A DNA stretch of 36,482 bases from Halieaceae bacterium (GTDB lineage Bacteria > Pseudomonadota > Gammaproteobacteria > Pseudomonadales > Halieaceae). Below are positions 8,944-17,504 of the stretch, piece after piece. The notes under the pieces were generated by a model, which made no database searches, was not told the origin of the DNA, and was given only the letters and a program-made list of their open reading frames with translations. Made by a program: the position numbers and the translations under genes. Location of the stretch: positions 10,320 to 46,801 of the forward strand of contig JADGEN010000020.1 in the NCBI GenBank assembly GCA_016744355.1, in the 5' to 3' direction. Numbering within the stretch: position 1 is the first letter of the stretch; each line of letters begins with the position of its first letter.

Positions 8944-9792
8944 ATGAAAGAAGTAAAAAATAGAACAATTATTGCTCACGGCCATATATTTAAAAACGCA
9001 GGGACAACCTTCGACTGGTCTTTGAGGCGAAATTTTGGGCAGGCCTTCATCGATCATACCGACAGTCAGGATATGAAAGAGGGTGGCCCCGACTACCTGT
9101 CCAAATTCATCGATGATAGCCCCCAATTGAAGGCATTTGCCAGTCATCACCTATACTGGTGTATGCCTTTTCCAAAACCCCCTTCACTGAAAATAATACC
9201 CTGCTATTTACTGCGACACCCCATCGAAAGAGTGCGCTCGGTCTATACATTCGAACGTCGGCAAAAAGCAGATACTCCGGGTGCTGTCCATGCCAAGAAA
9301 ATGAATTTCAGGGACTACGTGGAGTGGCGCATGGAGCACAAAGGAGGTGGGGTCATTATGAATTACCAACTCAAATATTGCTCGGGTCGAAAAGGTTTAG
9401 AAGTGAGTGATGACCTTGTTCGGGAGACCGGGGAGAATATTTCTTCAGTAGCCCTCGCTGGAATTGTTGATCGCTATGATGAGTCAATGGTTTTTTTTGA
9501 GGAGCGTCTGAGGTGTGATTTTCCTCACATAGATTTGTCCTACATACGACAAAATGCCAGCAAAAAACGCTTATTCGCAAGACGAGCTCCTGTCACAAGA
9601 GAGGAAAGTGTGCAGGCGGTTCTGAGTGAATTGGGTAGTGTCGCTGTGACTCTGCAAGAGAATAACCGGGCTGATTTAGCGTTATATGAATTCGTGAACA
9701 GGGCTTTGGATGTGCATATTAATAAAATTGACCAATTTGGCGAAAAGTTGCAGGACTTCAAACAGCGCTGCAGCAAACTTAACGGCAAGTAA
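8944..9792 (+). CDS. Sulfotransfer_2-type sulfotransferase
   Basis: The 282-residue protein starts at ATG 8944. GHIFKNAGTTFDWSLRR (residues about 13-30) is the PAPS-binding loop and LLRHPIERVRSVYTFE the 3'-phosphate-binding element; FRDYVEWR and NYQLKYCSG follow as in its divergent paralogue at 7893-8714. The C-terminal quarter is a Leu/Arg-rich helical segment. The pair probably arose by inverted duplication or convergent recruitment and may sulfate different positions of the same sugar. Eight consecutive T (9491-9498) encode part of a VFFEE stretch. It is followed after 23 bp by another sulfotransferase in the same direction, so the two are likely cotranscribed. Confidence 0.8.
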   Translation: MKEVKNRTIIAHGHIFKNAGTTFDWSLRRNFGQAFIDHTDSQDMKEGGPDYLSKFIDDSPQLKAFASHHLYWCMPFPKPPSLKIIPCYLLRHPIERVRSVYTFERRQKADTPGAVHAKKMNFRDYVEWRMEHKGGGVIMNYQLKYCSGRKGLEVSDDLVRETGENISSVALAGIVDRYDESMVFFEERLRCDFPHIDLSYIRQNASKKRLFARRAPVTREESVQAVLSELGSVAVTLQENNRADLALYEFVNRALDVHINKIDQFGEKLQDFKQRCSKLNGK

Positions 9793-9815
9793 TAGCAGCT
9801 TGGAGAAACACCCCA

Positions 9816-10889
9816 ATGCTTTGTATTCTACATATCGGCACAGAGAAGACCGGCTCAACCGCCATACAGTATTTCCTGCACAGTAATTGGCACAAACTTA
9901 AGCAGCGGGGAACTCATGTATGTACTTCCGCTGGGAAGCCTAACAATAGAGGCCTTCCAGCAGCGTTTATATCAGAAGATAAATGCGATGACTTTCTCCG
10001 CAGCAACAAGCTGAAGGATCTTCGCAAACGGCGGACGTGGAAGAAAAAACTGTGTGAGGACTTGGTTAGGGAAATTTCACAGGCCAAAAAGGATTCTCAA
10101 GTTTTTGTCATCTCGTCGGAACATTTCCACTCCCGTTTGAGCTCCCCCGCCGAGGTTTTCAGTTTTTACGAGTTCCTGGCACCCTTATTTGATCGTATTA
10201 CGGTGATTTGCTACTTGCGCAGGCAAGATCATTTGGCCATGAGTCGCTACAGTGAATCGTTGCGCGCAGGTCACGTGTTCAAGTCCCCTTTGCCGCAATT
10301 AGCGGAGAATCGGCACGATCAACTGCCGCCATACTATGATTTTGTGGCACTGTTGGATCGGTGGGCGGCAGCTTTTGGTGAAGAAAATGTGCAGCCGCAA
10401 ATTTACTGCAAAGAAAAGCTATTGGATGGCAATGCTATTCACGATTTTCTTGAGGTAACAGGCTTGCAACTCGATGATCCAAATAAAGCAAGTGCAGATA
10501 ATGCAAATGTGGCTCTTTCGGCAGAGGCACAGACGGTACTGCTCGGTGTAAATAGGAAAATTAGTGAGTCGAGTGCCCGCGAGGCCAACCTGGGATTACG
10601 AGGGAAACTGGTAGATTATCTTCAAGTGAACGCTCCGGGGGGTAGCCTCCAGCCCACTTCAGCTGAAGCAGAAAAATTCTATAAGGTGTTCGAGCCCTCA
10701 AATAATTTGATTGCTGAGCGTTGGTTCCACAAAGAGCATTTGTTCGATGCTGACTTTTCAGATTACCCGGACATTGCGCCGGTGGTAACCGGGGTGCGAG
10801 TAGCTGAACTCTTTGCAGGCTTTATGTTGCAGGAATTGAAAAGCAGTAGTGTTGCATCACTCGAGAATGCAGACGATAGCTGCGGTTAG
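9816..10889 (+). CDS. P-loop sulfotransferase-like protein
   Basis: The 357-residue protein begins with HIGTEKTGSTAIQYFL, a P-loop of the type K-T-G-S-T found in bacterial sulfotransferase-like proteins, preceded by a GGAG about 11 bp upstream of the ATG. The segment VICYLRRQDHLAMSRY resembles the Arg/Ser 3'-phosphate-binding element, with an extra Arg. There is no signal peptide. It differs in sequence from the two upstream sulfotransferases, so it belongs to another subfamily and may act on a different acceptor. It lies 23 bp downstream of the preceding gene. PAPS dependence is inferred from the P-loop only. Confidence 0.65.
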   Translation: MLCILHIGTEKTGSTAIQYFLHSNWHKLKQRGTHVCTSAGKPNNRGLPAAFISEDKCDDFLRSNKLKDLRKRRTWKKKLCEDLVREISQAKKDSQVFVISSEHFHSRLSSPAEVFSFYEFLAPLFDRITVICYLRRQDHLAMSRYSESLRAGHVFKSPLPQLAENRHDQLPPYYDFVALLDRWAAAFGEENVQPQIYCKEKLLDGNAIHDFLEVTGLQLDDPNKASADNANVALSAEAQTVLLGVNRKISESSAREANLGLRGKLVDYLQVNAPGGSLQPTSAEAEKFYKVFEPSNNLIAERWFHKEHLFDADFSDYPDIAPVVTGVRVAELFAGFMLQELKSSSVASLENADDSCG

Positions 10890-11284
10890 TAAGCCATCTA
10901 TGTGGTGCTGATATTTCCCTGATTTGGATATGGGAATGGTTTGAAAAACCGATGTGAGAGCATGGTATATTTGAATCAGAGTCTCTACAATCAGCTGATC
11001 TTCGAATTTCTATAAGTTGAATTGTGTTTTCCATGTTGATCTCGGTTCACCTCTCCAAAATTGCCATTTCACGTTTTTTCACTGCGTATTGAATATGTGC
11101 AACAAATCACGCTTCCGCCAAACTGGCGTATCCATGGGTATTTCATGTCGCTCAAACATCACTTGTTGAAGGCTTACAGTCCAAAACAGTTCATTGTCTG
11201 GGTACGAGATTATGTTCAACGCCTGGCATCTGCTTGCTGCCATACAGAGCAGAGACCATTTGCCACAAAGTGTGTGTCAAAACT
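10890..11284. other. Intergenic stretch without a convincing gene
   Basis: About 395 bp separate the sulfotransferase from the permease. A plus-strand 75-codon ORF (11061-11288) exists but has no ribosome site and no recognisable motif; it also overlaps the likely permease start. No strong terminator, repeat or RNA is visible. The stretch may hold the permease promoter or decayed sequence. Confidence 0.5.
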
Positions 11285-12541
11285 GTGACGATCGTGGAGA
11301 AGAGCAACTGGCGAGACGCCATTTTAAATCGCCGAATGCTGATCTGTGTGTTCACTGGTTTTTCATCGGGCATGCCGTTGTATGTGTTGTTCCAGCTGGT
11401 TCCGGCCTGGTTGCGAGAGGGTGGAGTCTCGCTGACAGATATTGGTCTCTTTGCCCTGGTGGGTATTCCCTATACCTGGAAATTTTTGTGGGCTCCCTTT
11501 ATGGATCGCTATGTGCCTCCATTGCTTGGGCGCAGGCGCGGCTGGATGTTGTTGTCACAGCTAGCTCTATTGGTCTCTATTGGTGTGTTGGGCATGTATC
11601 GGCCGGAGCAGTCAGTCGGCGTTATAGCCTGGATAGCCGTGGCGGTGGCCTTCTTTAGTGCCAGTCAGGATGTGGTACTGGACGCCTATAGGCGAGAGAT
11701 ACTGCCTGACGAGGAGTTAGGCCTGGGAAATGCGATTCACGTGCAGGCCTATCGTATTTCGAGCCTGATACCGGGTGCGCTGGCGTTCATCCTGGCCGAC
11801 TTAATGCCCTGGTCCAGTGTTTTCTGGATCACGGCGGGATTTATGGGTATTGGGTTGGCAATGACTGTCGTAGTTGATGAGCCCGAATCCGATGTTCCTC
11901 AAGACCAGGGCTTACGCCATGCGATCATCGCGCCCTTTAAAGAGTATATACACAGGCGAGGTTGGAAGGGGCTGCTGATGGTATTGGCCTTTATGTTCCT
12001 TTATAAAATCGGGGACAATATGGCGACGGCGCTATCCACCCCCTTTTATTTGGATATGGGCTTCACCAAAACCCAGATTGGCCTGGTGGCCAAGAACGCC
12101 GCGTTGTGGCCAGCTATCATCGGGGGGTTGCTGGGTGGAGTAATAATGATTCGTCTGGGTATTAACCGCTCACTATGGATTTTTGGAGTGGTGCAGGTGT
12201 TGAGTATTCTGGGCTATGCCATCCTCGCCTCAAATGGTCCGGTGCTGTGGATGCTTGCAGCAGTGATTGGTTTTGAGTACCTCGGAGTTGGCATGGGTAC
12301 GGCAGCTTTTACTGCGTTTATAGCCAAGGAAACCAGTCGAACCTACGCCGCAACGCAATTTGCACTGTTTACTGCGCTGGCCGCTCTGCCCAGAACATTC
12401 GCCAATGCGAGCACCGGCGCCATCGTGGAGTTTATTGGATGGGTGGATTTTTTCTTGCTGTGTGCAGTGCTTGCACTGCCGGGGATGTTGCTGCTGTTTT
12501 GGGTGGCTCCCTGGAGCCAGGCGGTTCCAAAGCGAAGTTGA
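11285..12541 (+). CDS. AmpG-like MFS permease
   Basis: The product is a polytopic inner-membrane protein of about 418 residues with roughly 12 hydrophobic segments. Its N-terminal FTGFSSGMPLYVLFQLVPAW and the cytoplasmic loop containing DRYVPPLLGRRRGWM fit the AmpG/acetyl-CoA transporter branch of the major facilitator superfamily, whose E. coli member imports anhydro-muropeptides. YRREILPDEELG after the fourth to fifth helix is also typical. The start is uncertain: the frame is open back to a TTG at 11234, but GTG at 11285 or 11294 gives the usual short lead before helix 1; no strong ribosome site supports any choice. In this context it might handle glycan fragments, but that is inference. 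Confidence 0.8.
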   Translation: MTIVEKSNWRDAILNRRMLICVFTGFSSGMPLYVLFQLVPAWLREGGVSLTDIGLFALVGIPYTWKFLWAPFMDRYVPPLLGRRRGWMLLSQLALLVSIGVLGMYRPEQSVGVIAWIAVAVAFFSASQDVVLDAYRREILPDEELGLGNAIHVQAYRISSLIPGALAFILADLMPWSSVFWITAGFMGIGLAMTVVVDEPESDVPQDQGLRHAIIAPFKEYIHRRGWKGLLMVLAFMFLYKIGDNMATALSTPFYLDMGFTKTQIGLVAKNAALWPAIIGGLLGGVIMIRLGINRSLWIFGVVQVLSILGYAILASNGPVLWMLAAVIGFEYLGVGMGTAAFTAFIAKETSRTYAATQFALFTALAALPRTFANASTGAIVEFIGWVDFFLLCAVLALPGMLLLFWVAPWSQAVPKRS

Positions 12542-12573
12542 ATGTGTCTCCAGCTTTTTTTGCGCAGAGTCGC

Positions 12574-13635
12574 CTAAATACGGTTTTTGAGACTTAAACA
12601 GGGTCTTTCTACAAGAAACCAGGAAAGCAGGGTGGTGATGCCAAGAAGGCCTAGTCCGACGAAAGCTCGACTTGTATTCGAGTCAAATTGATCGGCTCCA
12701 GCAACCCACATAAAAATCGGCATGTGCCAAAGATACAAACCATAGGACACCTTCCCCAGCCATCGCAGTGGCTTCCAATCGAAGTAAACCTGGTTTTCTC
12801 CAGCGCCCTTTATCGCATGATAGATTGGTGCAGCGGCTAGGATGGCCAATAGTGTAAATCCACCCATATAGAGAAAAGGGCTTTCCCGGTCGAAGTAGAA
12901 AGCGCAAACAAGAAAAATGGCGGCTGAAGTTCCAGAAACCAACTTCAGGTGCGGAATGTGCAGTAAATCCTTTGATAAGAGGTATGCCAGTAACGCGCCC
13001 ACTAATATGGAGTCTGTTCTTGTGTCGGTTCGAACATAGAGGAAAAGCCAATTTGTGCCCGAACTCCACAGATAAGCACGCCAAAGCGCGATAGATACAA
13101 TGAGTGTCACTAGTAGAGCGATTACATATTTTACGGGTTTCAAGTTTCGTAGTGCCAGAGCCAGCACGGCGGGCCACAGCAGGTAGAATTGCTCCTCTAC
13201 TGCCAGGGACCACATATGCCCCATTCCCTCAGGTACGTCCAGTGTGCTGACCAAAAGCCAGTTGAAATAGTAAAAAAGAATCGCAAGAATAGAATCAAAT
13301 TCTAGTCGTTGGGCGAGGCCCCCCAAATTTGAGAGCATAAAATAGGCCAACAGAAGCAGGCCCAGTGCGGGAAATAGCCTTAGGAAACGATTGATGTAGA
13401 ATTTTTTGTAGCTCAACTTGCCGTGGCGAGTGAAGTCACTGAGAAGAATATTTGTGATGAGAAATCCACTCAGTACAAAGAACAAGTCCACACCCAAAAA
13501 ACCACCGGAAATCCAACTGATATTGGGATCGAAAAAAAAGTATTCGGCATGCATCGACACAACCAAGAGAACAGCGATTCCCCTGATCGAGTCCAGAGCA
13601 GGAGTATGTTTTAGGGGCTTTGAATGGTTTTGCAT
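12574..13635 (-). CDS. Acyltransferase family 3 membrane protein (OafA-like)
   Basis: The product is about 353 residues with around ten membrane segments. LDSIRGIAVLLVVSMHAEYF contains the R-G plus His pair of acyltransferase 3 proteins; FLGVDLFFVLSGFLI, FYINRFLRLFPAL and WSLAVEEQFYLLWP are the other family motifs in order. Such enzymes O-acylate (usually O-acetylate) sugars of O-antigen, capsule or other glycans, using acyl donors from the cytoplasm. The ATG at 13635 is preferred; a TTG at 13659 would add eight residues. The gene is alone on the minus strand, convergent with the permease 32 bp away. There is no SGNH domain, unlike the acyltransferase at 15480. Confidence 0.9.
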   Translation of the reverse strand: MQNHSKPLKHTPALDSIRGIAVLLVVSMHAEYFFFDPNISWISGGFLGVDLFFVLSGFLITNILLSDFTRHGKLSYKKFYINRFLRLFPALGLLLLAYFMLSNLGGLAQRLEFDSILAILFYYFNWLLVSTLDVPEGMGHMWSLAVEEQFYLLWPAVLALALRNLKPVKYVIALLVTLIVSIALWRAYLWSSGTNWLFLYVRTDTRTDSILVGALLAYLLSKDLLHIPHLKLVSGTSAAIFLVCAFYFDRESPFLYMGGFTLLAILAAAPIYHAIKGAGENQVYFDWKPLRWLGKVSYGLYLWHMPIFMWVAGADQFDSNTSRAFVGLGLLGITTLLSWFLVERPCLSLKNRI

Positions 13636-13674
13636 GATAACTACGCTACATTTCCCCAAGTGACTCAGAGTTTC

Positions 13675-13703
13675 TAGTCAACACATCGCTATATCTATAT
13701 AAT
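13675..13703 (+). promoter_or_regulatory. Candidate promoter TAGTCA-N17-TATAAT
   Basis: A perfect TATAAT (13698-13703) lies 17 bp after TAGTCA (13675-13680), a 4/6 match to the -35 consensus. It points at the sulfotransferase starting 57 bp downstream. The same TAGTCAAC-N15-TATAAT pair recurs at 17456-17484, which makes a chance match less likely. Confidence 0.5.
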
Positions 13704-13759
13704 TTGGAGGGCTAACCGTCTGGTGAGCATATCTGGACAAAAGGCATTATACATATTAT

Positions 13760-14464
13760 ATGCGCGACACTGATCGATTGATTTGTATTCTGGGCATGCA
13801 TCGTAGTGGTACTAGCTGCGTTACAGGCTCATTGCAAAATGCTGGACTTCTGCTAGGTGACTGCCATACCTGGAACCCACACAATAAAAAAGGGAACCGG
13901 GAAAATCAGGCTTTTGTTGATTTGAACGATGAAGTTCTGCTGGCTAACGGTGGCGCGTGGGATAGCCCGCCTAAAAAATCAATCTGGACCCCTTCACAAT
14001 TGGCAAAAGCACAGTCGCTGATAACGCAAAATTTTGGACAGGGACCTTTCGGGTTTAAAGACCCCAGGACTTTGTTAGTTGTCGGTGGTTGGAAACAGGC
14101 TTTCCCTGCCATAGAGTTTGTCGGCGTGGTACGCCATCCAAATGCCGTTGCCAGGTCATTGCAAAATCGTAGTGATATGCCCGAGGAAAAGGCTCTCGCC
14201 CTGTGGTACGCCTATAATAGCGCTCTGCTTCAGGAATATAAGAAAAGAGCTTTTCCAATATTGTGTTTTGACGAGGAAGAGGCGGAGTTTCATCAAAAGC
14301 TTGAAAAAGTTGTACTCAACCTGGCACTACCTGATGTTAATGGCGAGCAAAAATTTTATGATGAAACCCTCAGGACATCCAATAGCGACAAACAACAGTT
14401 GGGTCGGGCAATGAGCTGGAAGGTGAGACATCTATATAAACGTTTACTCAAGCGTTGTGTATAG
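13760..14464 (+). CDS. Sulfotransferase family protein
   Basis: The 234-residue protein starts with LICILGMHRSGTSCVTGSL, a PAPS P-loop almost identical to that at the N-terminus of the large fusion protein at 2077, and shares the following LNDEVLLANGGAW with that domain (LNDEIL there). VVRHPNAVARSLQ is the 3'-phosphate-binding motif. It is therefore a free-standing relative of the fused sulfotransferase domain. It is followed 13 bp later by a GT2, and that pairing echoes the fusion. The C-terminus is basic (KRLLKRCV). It likely sulfates the sugar added by the neighbouring transferase, which is inference from position. Confidence 0.8.
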   Translation: MRDTDRLICILGMHRSGTSCVTGSLQNAGLLLGDCHTWNPHNKKGNRENQAFVDLNDEVLLANGGAWDSPPKKSIWTPSQLAKAQSLITQNFGQGPFGFKDPRTLLVVGGWKQAFPAIEFVGVVRHPNAVARSLQNRSDMPEEKALALWYAYNSALLQEYKKRAFPILCFDEEEAEFHQKLEKVVLNLALPDVNGEQKFYDETLRTSNSDKQQLGRAMSWKVRHLYKRLLKRCV

Positions 14465-14477
14465 GGTGGTTGTTTAA

Positions 14478-15467
14478 ATGCTAAATCGGGTAAAACGCGC
14501 TTTTTCAAAGTCGGGTAATGCGCAGTCGCAGCCGCTGTTAAGCATTGTCGTTGTCGTGTATGACATGCCCGATCAGGCAAAGAATACACTTATCTCCCTT
14601 GGTACGGATTACCAGCAAGATGTCTCAATGGGGGATTTTGAGGTTATTGTTGTTGAAAATGAATCCGCAAATTTGATGAACAAAGAGTTTGTGAAGTCGT
14701 TGCCGCCTAATGTTCATTACTATCGACGTCAGGAAACTCAGCCCACGCCCGTTCACGCTGTAAATTTTGGGGCAAGTAAAGCCAGAGGCGAGTACATTTG
14801 CCTGATGATAGACGGTGCCCGAATGCTCACGCCCCGGGTGGTGAAAAACCTGTTATTGGGTCACAAGCTCTCGGACACTAGCGTTGTGTCTATCCCGGGC
14901 TACCATCTGGGTGACAAACTCCAGCAAGAAAATGTCAGCGACGGTTACGGCCTCGAGACAGAAAAAGAACTAATGCAGTCTATTCAATGGCCCAGTGATG
15001 GTTATCGACTGTTCGACATTGCCTGCTTTAGCGGTTCCTCTGCGTCCGGTTTTTTTCTGCCCAACAGTGAGAGTAATTGCATTAGCGTGCCGCGTAAATT
15101 GTGGCAGGTATTGGGTGGTTTTGACGCCCAATTTGACCTTCGCGGTGGTGGCCTGATCAATCTTGATTTCTACAGGCGAGCCTGCAAATCCCCCGGCGTG
15201 CAACATGTCATTATTCCCGGGGAGGGGACATTCCACCAGTTTCACGGAGGGGTTACTACAGGCGGCGAAGCCAACGATGTGAGAGATGCCTATATCGAAG
15301 CTTGTAAGGAACAATATCGGAAATTGCGTGGTGAGGATTATTCCAGTCCGGATACTGACCCAGTGTATCTTGGGCAATTGCCCAGGCAGTCGCAGAAATT
15401 CGTTCACTTCTCTTCGGGTAAGTGGCTGAAATCTCGGGGCGAAAAGCCATTTCCTGATTTTTTTTGA
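14478..15467 (+). CDS. Family 2 glycosyltransferase, MIDGAR-motif subtype
   Basis: The 329-residue protein has the GT2 N-terminal strand LLSIVVVVYDMPDQAKNTL and FEVIVVENES, where the usual DDxS is replaced by ENES. Instead of a clear DxD it carries LMIDGARMLTPRVV; later blocks FDLRGGGLINLDFYR and IPGEGTFHQFHGGVTT are shared almost exactly with the GT2 at 17505, so the two form a distinct subfamily. It is cytosolic with no membrane span. It sits between a sulfotransferase and an acyltransferase, suggesting that the residue it adds is further modified. The frame ends with eight T followed by the stop. Donor and acceptor unknown. Confidence 0.75.
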   Translation: MLNRVKRAFSKSGNAQSQPLLSIVVVVYDMPDQAKNTLISLGTDYQQDVSMGDFEVIVVENESANLMNKEFVKSLPPNVHYYRRQETQPTPVHAVNFGASKARGEYICLMIDGARMLTPRVVKNLLLGHKLSDTSVVSIPGYHLGDKLQQENVSDGYGLETEKELMQSIQWPSDGYRLFDIACFSGSSASGFFLPNSESNCISVPRKLWQVLGGFDAQFDLRGGGLINLDFYRRACKSPGVQHVIIPGEGTFHQFHGGVTTGGEANDVRDAYIEACKEQYRKLRGEDYSSPDTDPVYLGQLPRQSQKFVHFSSGKWLKSRGEKPFPDFF

Positions 15468-15479
15468 CGCTAGCCAACG

Positions 15480-17393
15480 TTGCCGCGTGTGAAGTCGTTT
15501 CCAAATACCAAAAACCCTAAACCATCCAGTGCACTGCCCTTTCTTCCAGGAGTTGAAGGGCTCCGTGCGCTGGCGGTTGTCGCGGTGCTTCTCTATCACG
15601 TCGACTTGAATTTACTTCCAGGAGGGTTTCTGGGGGTTGATCTGTTTTTTGTTATTTCTGGCTTTATTATTTCGCGAAACATTCTTTTCCAACTGGAAAG
15701 CAGTCAGTTCTCGCTCAAGCTTTTCTACTACCGTAGGTTTCGTCGGCTTTTCCCCGCCTTAGTAGTGACCATTCTACTGGCTCTGGTGGCGGCGGTTGCT
15801 GTAGTGCCGCCGCGCGAGCTTATGCAGGCATCTTATTCAGCTGTTTACGCAGTATTGTCGCTAGCGAATTTCCATTATTGGTGGAGTTGGAGTTACTTTG
15901 ACGCCAACTCAAGCAGCAAGCTGTTTTTACACACTTGGTCTCTGAGCCTGGAAGAGCAGTTCTATTTGCTTTGGCCTGCTTTGCTTCTATTTTCTTTCAG
16001 AATGAAATTCAGTCGAAAATTCCTAGTGGTTTTGCTACTAGTTGCCTCTCTGCTGTTTTCGGCGCTGATGATGGATTATGACCCCATTGGCTTGTTTTAC
16101 CTTTTGCCCTATAGAGTTCATCAGCTCATGGCTGGTGCTTTAGTGGCTGTTTTGTCGCTTCAGTTTCGTGGCGGTTTGGCAAATTTCCTGACTTTTTTTG
16201 CCAGCGTTGGATTTGTCCTGCTGTTCGCTATACCGCCAGCTGGAAGCTCTACGTATGGGGCTTGGGCTGCTTCTTTTTTTGGTTTGGGGCTCATCGCCGG
16301 TCACCAATCTGGTCTGTCACAAATACTCTATGCAAATTCTGTCATGCAGTGGCTGGGAAAGCGCTCGTATGCAATTTATCTCGTGCACTGGCCTGTCATC
16401 GTTCTTTCGAAATTCAGCTTTGATTTTCAGCTATCCAGTGGACAAGAATTATTCGTTATATTGCTGTCAGTTATACTGGCGATGGTGCTGCATAATTTTG
16501 TAGAACGACCACTTAGGTTGACGGGTCACGCTGAACGACTTGATCAGAGTAGGTCTAATTATATCGTTGGCTTTTCCGTCATTATCACCGGTCTGGTTAT
16601 AGCTTTCTATCTTGGTACAAGCGGGGTCTCTGCAAGAGTTCCAGAGGAAATTTCCTCTGTTGTAAGCACCGTTGAATATGAGAAGCGACGTCGTAGGGCT
16701 GAAATTCGTACTGGTAAGTGCAACTTGCTGCCCAGCCATGATCTGAACGATTATCGTGAAGATGAGTGCGCTACGCTTACGGAGGGTTCTCCAAATTTAT
16801 TTATTATTGGAGACAGCTTTGCCGCCGATAGCTATATGATGCTTAAGATAGCATTGCCGGGAGTAAGCTTATTGCAAGCTACTGGTTCAGCGTGTCCCGC
16901 TCTACTCCACCTTGAGCCGAGTAGAACCAAGCGATGTGAGCACTACAATAATTTTAGATTTTCGCAGATTTCCAAGTTGGATGTCGATATTGTGGTGTTG
17001 GCATCAAGGTGGAGGATAGATCAGATACCTGAGCTTAAGGTAACCATCGAGTATCTAAAAAAAATGGGCAAAAAAGTCGTTCTGTTGGGGCCTGGAATAT
17101 CCTTCTGGGGAGAGGTCCCGGTCTTGCTGTCTAATGAGCTTTCACTACAGAGTGCGAATAGAAATTTAAGTCGATTGGTTGATCATAAAGTGGAGCTGCT
17201 GGAAGCGATGAAGCGCCAACTCCCTGATGTCGATCTAGTTAATATTGCTTCGCTGCAATGTACGCCTGACTGCACCGTGACAGATAATGGTGAGCTTTTG
17301 TATCTGGATGGCTTTCATTTTACCGTGGCTGGCGCGGGATTTTTAGGTGAAAAATTGGCGGAATCAACGCAATTGTCGATATTTCTAAAGTAG
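15480..17393 (+). CDS. Acyltransferase 3-SGNH fusion (OatA/OafA-type O-acyltransferase)
   Basis: This 637-residue protein has about 370 residues of integral-membrane acyltransferase 3 domain (GVEGLRALAVVAVLLYHVDL, FLGVDLFFVISGFII, WSLSLEEQFYLLWP), one further span and a periplasmic SGNH hydrolase-like domain. In the latter, LFIIGDSFAADS supplies the catalytic Ser and DGFHFTVAG the Asp-x-x-His pair, so the triad looks intact. The full architecture matches enzymes that move an acyl group across the membrane and place it on a periplasmic glycan. The start is TTG at 15480 or GTG at 15489; neither has a good ribosome site. It lies 12 bp after the GT2 gene, in the same operon. Confidence 0.9.
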   Translation: MPRVKSFPNTKNPKPSSALPFLPGVEGLRALAVVAVLLYHVDLNLLPGGFLGVDLFFVISGFIISRNILFQLESSQFSLKLFYYRRFRRLFPALVVTILLALVAAVAVVPPRELMQASYSAVYAVLSLANFHYWWSWSYFDANSSSKLFLHTWSLSLEEQFYLLWPALLLFSFRMKFSRKFLVVLLLVASLLFSALMMDYDPIGLFYLLPYRVHQLMAGALVAVLSLQFRGGLANFLTFFASVGFVLLFAIPPAGSSTYGAWAASFFGLGLIAGHQSGLSQILYANSVMQWLGKRSYAIYLVHWPVIVLSKFSFDFQLSSGQELFVILLSVILAMVLHNFVERPLRLTGHAERLDQSRSNYIVGFSVIITGLVIAFYLGTSGVSARVPEEISSVVSTVEYEKRRRRAEIRTGKCNLLPSHDLNDYREDECATLTEGSPNLFIIGDSFAADSYMMLKIALPGVSLLQATGSACPALLHLEPSRTKRCEHYNNFRFSQISKLDVDIVVLASRWRIDQIPELKVTIEYLKKMGKKVVLLGPGISFWGEVPVLLSNELSLQSANRNLSRLVDHKVELLEAMKRQLPDVDLVNIASLQCTPDCTVTDNGELLYLDGFHFTVAGAGFLGEKLAESTQLSIFLK

Positions 17394-17455
17394 ATTGATG
17401 GTTCGACTGACGGATGTCTTCGTAGCATGGGCCGCTTAAACCGAGACCTGATTTA

Positions 17456-17484
17456 TAGTCAACTCTGTGCGTTGTGGATATAAT
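17456..17484 (+). promoter_or_regulatory. Candidate promoter TAGTCA-N17-TATAAT
   Basis: TAGTCA at 17456-17461 and a perfect TATAAT at 17479-17484 are spaced by 17 bp, with the two bases after the -35 also matching the element at 13675. The ATG at 17505 is only 20 bp past the -10, so a transcript from here would have a very short leader. Confidence 0.5.
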
Positions 17485-17504
17485 GCACATCCCCATTGAA
17501 CGCA

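Noticed and set aside
11061..11288. 75-codon plus-strand ORF before the permease gene
   Set aside because: No ribosome site, no recognisable motif and overlap with the likely permease start; treated as non-coding.
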